Source: JBGTCY01 sp041748615 (GTDB taxonomy: Bacteria > Bacteroidota > Bacteroidia > Chitinophagales > CAIOSU01). Taken from it: 17,422 bases of DNA. Shown in pieces: positions 17,422-17,422 of the stretch. The position numbers and the translations under genes are program-made. Positions within the stretch are counted from its first letter, which is position 1, and each line of letters opens with the position of its first letter. The stretch is from the NCBI GenBank assembly GCA_041748615.1, contig JBGTCY010000050.1, positions 1-17,422 on the forward strand. Reading direction: 5' to 3'. The notes under the pieces are model-generated. The model ran no database searches. It worked only from the letters and a program-made list of their open reading frames with translations, and had not been told where the DNA came from.

Positions 17422-17422
17422 C

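Overview
The window reads as Bacteroidota chromosomal DNA, probably from a Chitinophagia/Sphingobacteriia/Saprospiria-type lineage. This rests on family content, not on a marker gene: SprB-type and HYR-type repeats in a giant secreted protein, an OMP_b-brl-type TonB-dependent receptor with a carboxypeptidase-regulatory N-domain, a DUF4412 protein, an OprO/P-type porin, no clear Shine-Dalgarno sequences, and one perfect TAnnTTTG Bacteroidota -7 box. No rRNA, tRNA, CRISPR array or transposase gene was found.

Layout. Positions 1-8629 (minus strand) are one uninterrupted reading frame of 2876 complete codons with a signal peptide at 8629 and no stop before the window edge. It is the N-terminal and middle part of a giant modular surface or secreted protein. 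From N to C it carries three tandem copies of a large domain I do not recognise, each followed by an SprB-like linker or an acidic Cys-rich spacer; two copies of a 110-residue beta-type domain; an SprB-like unit; three SdrD_B-like units; an Ig/PKD-like unit; nine HYR-like units; four SprB-like units; a second Ig/PKD-like unit; and more HYR-like units running off the edge. Positions 8630-9016 are non-coding and hold a leader hairpin and a 105-bp palindromic repeat element.

Positions 9017-11033 (minus strand) are a DUF4412 periplasmic/secreted protein and, upstream of it, an OprO/P-like porin. From 11259 three plus-strand genes follow: a small putative lipoprotein, an FAD-dependent DAO-family oxidoreductase and a TonB-dependent outer-membrane receptor. 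Positions 15945-17318 (minus strand, convergent) are an SDR/DUF2867 oxidoreductase whose N-terminal Rossmann glycine motif is missing. At 17290-17421 the 5' part of a DJ-1/PfpI-family gene runs straight into it, out of frame, over a stretch that fits both families. This is a deletion junction or an assembly chimera.

How the genes relate: most products are envelope or exported proteins (giant adhesin-like protein, porin, DUF4412 protein, lipoprotein, TonB receptor). I see no evidence that they form one pathway, and no clear new multi-gene system. The most unusual material is the internal repeat architecture of the giant gene and the gene-fusion junction at the right edge.
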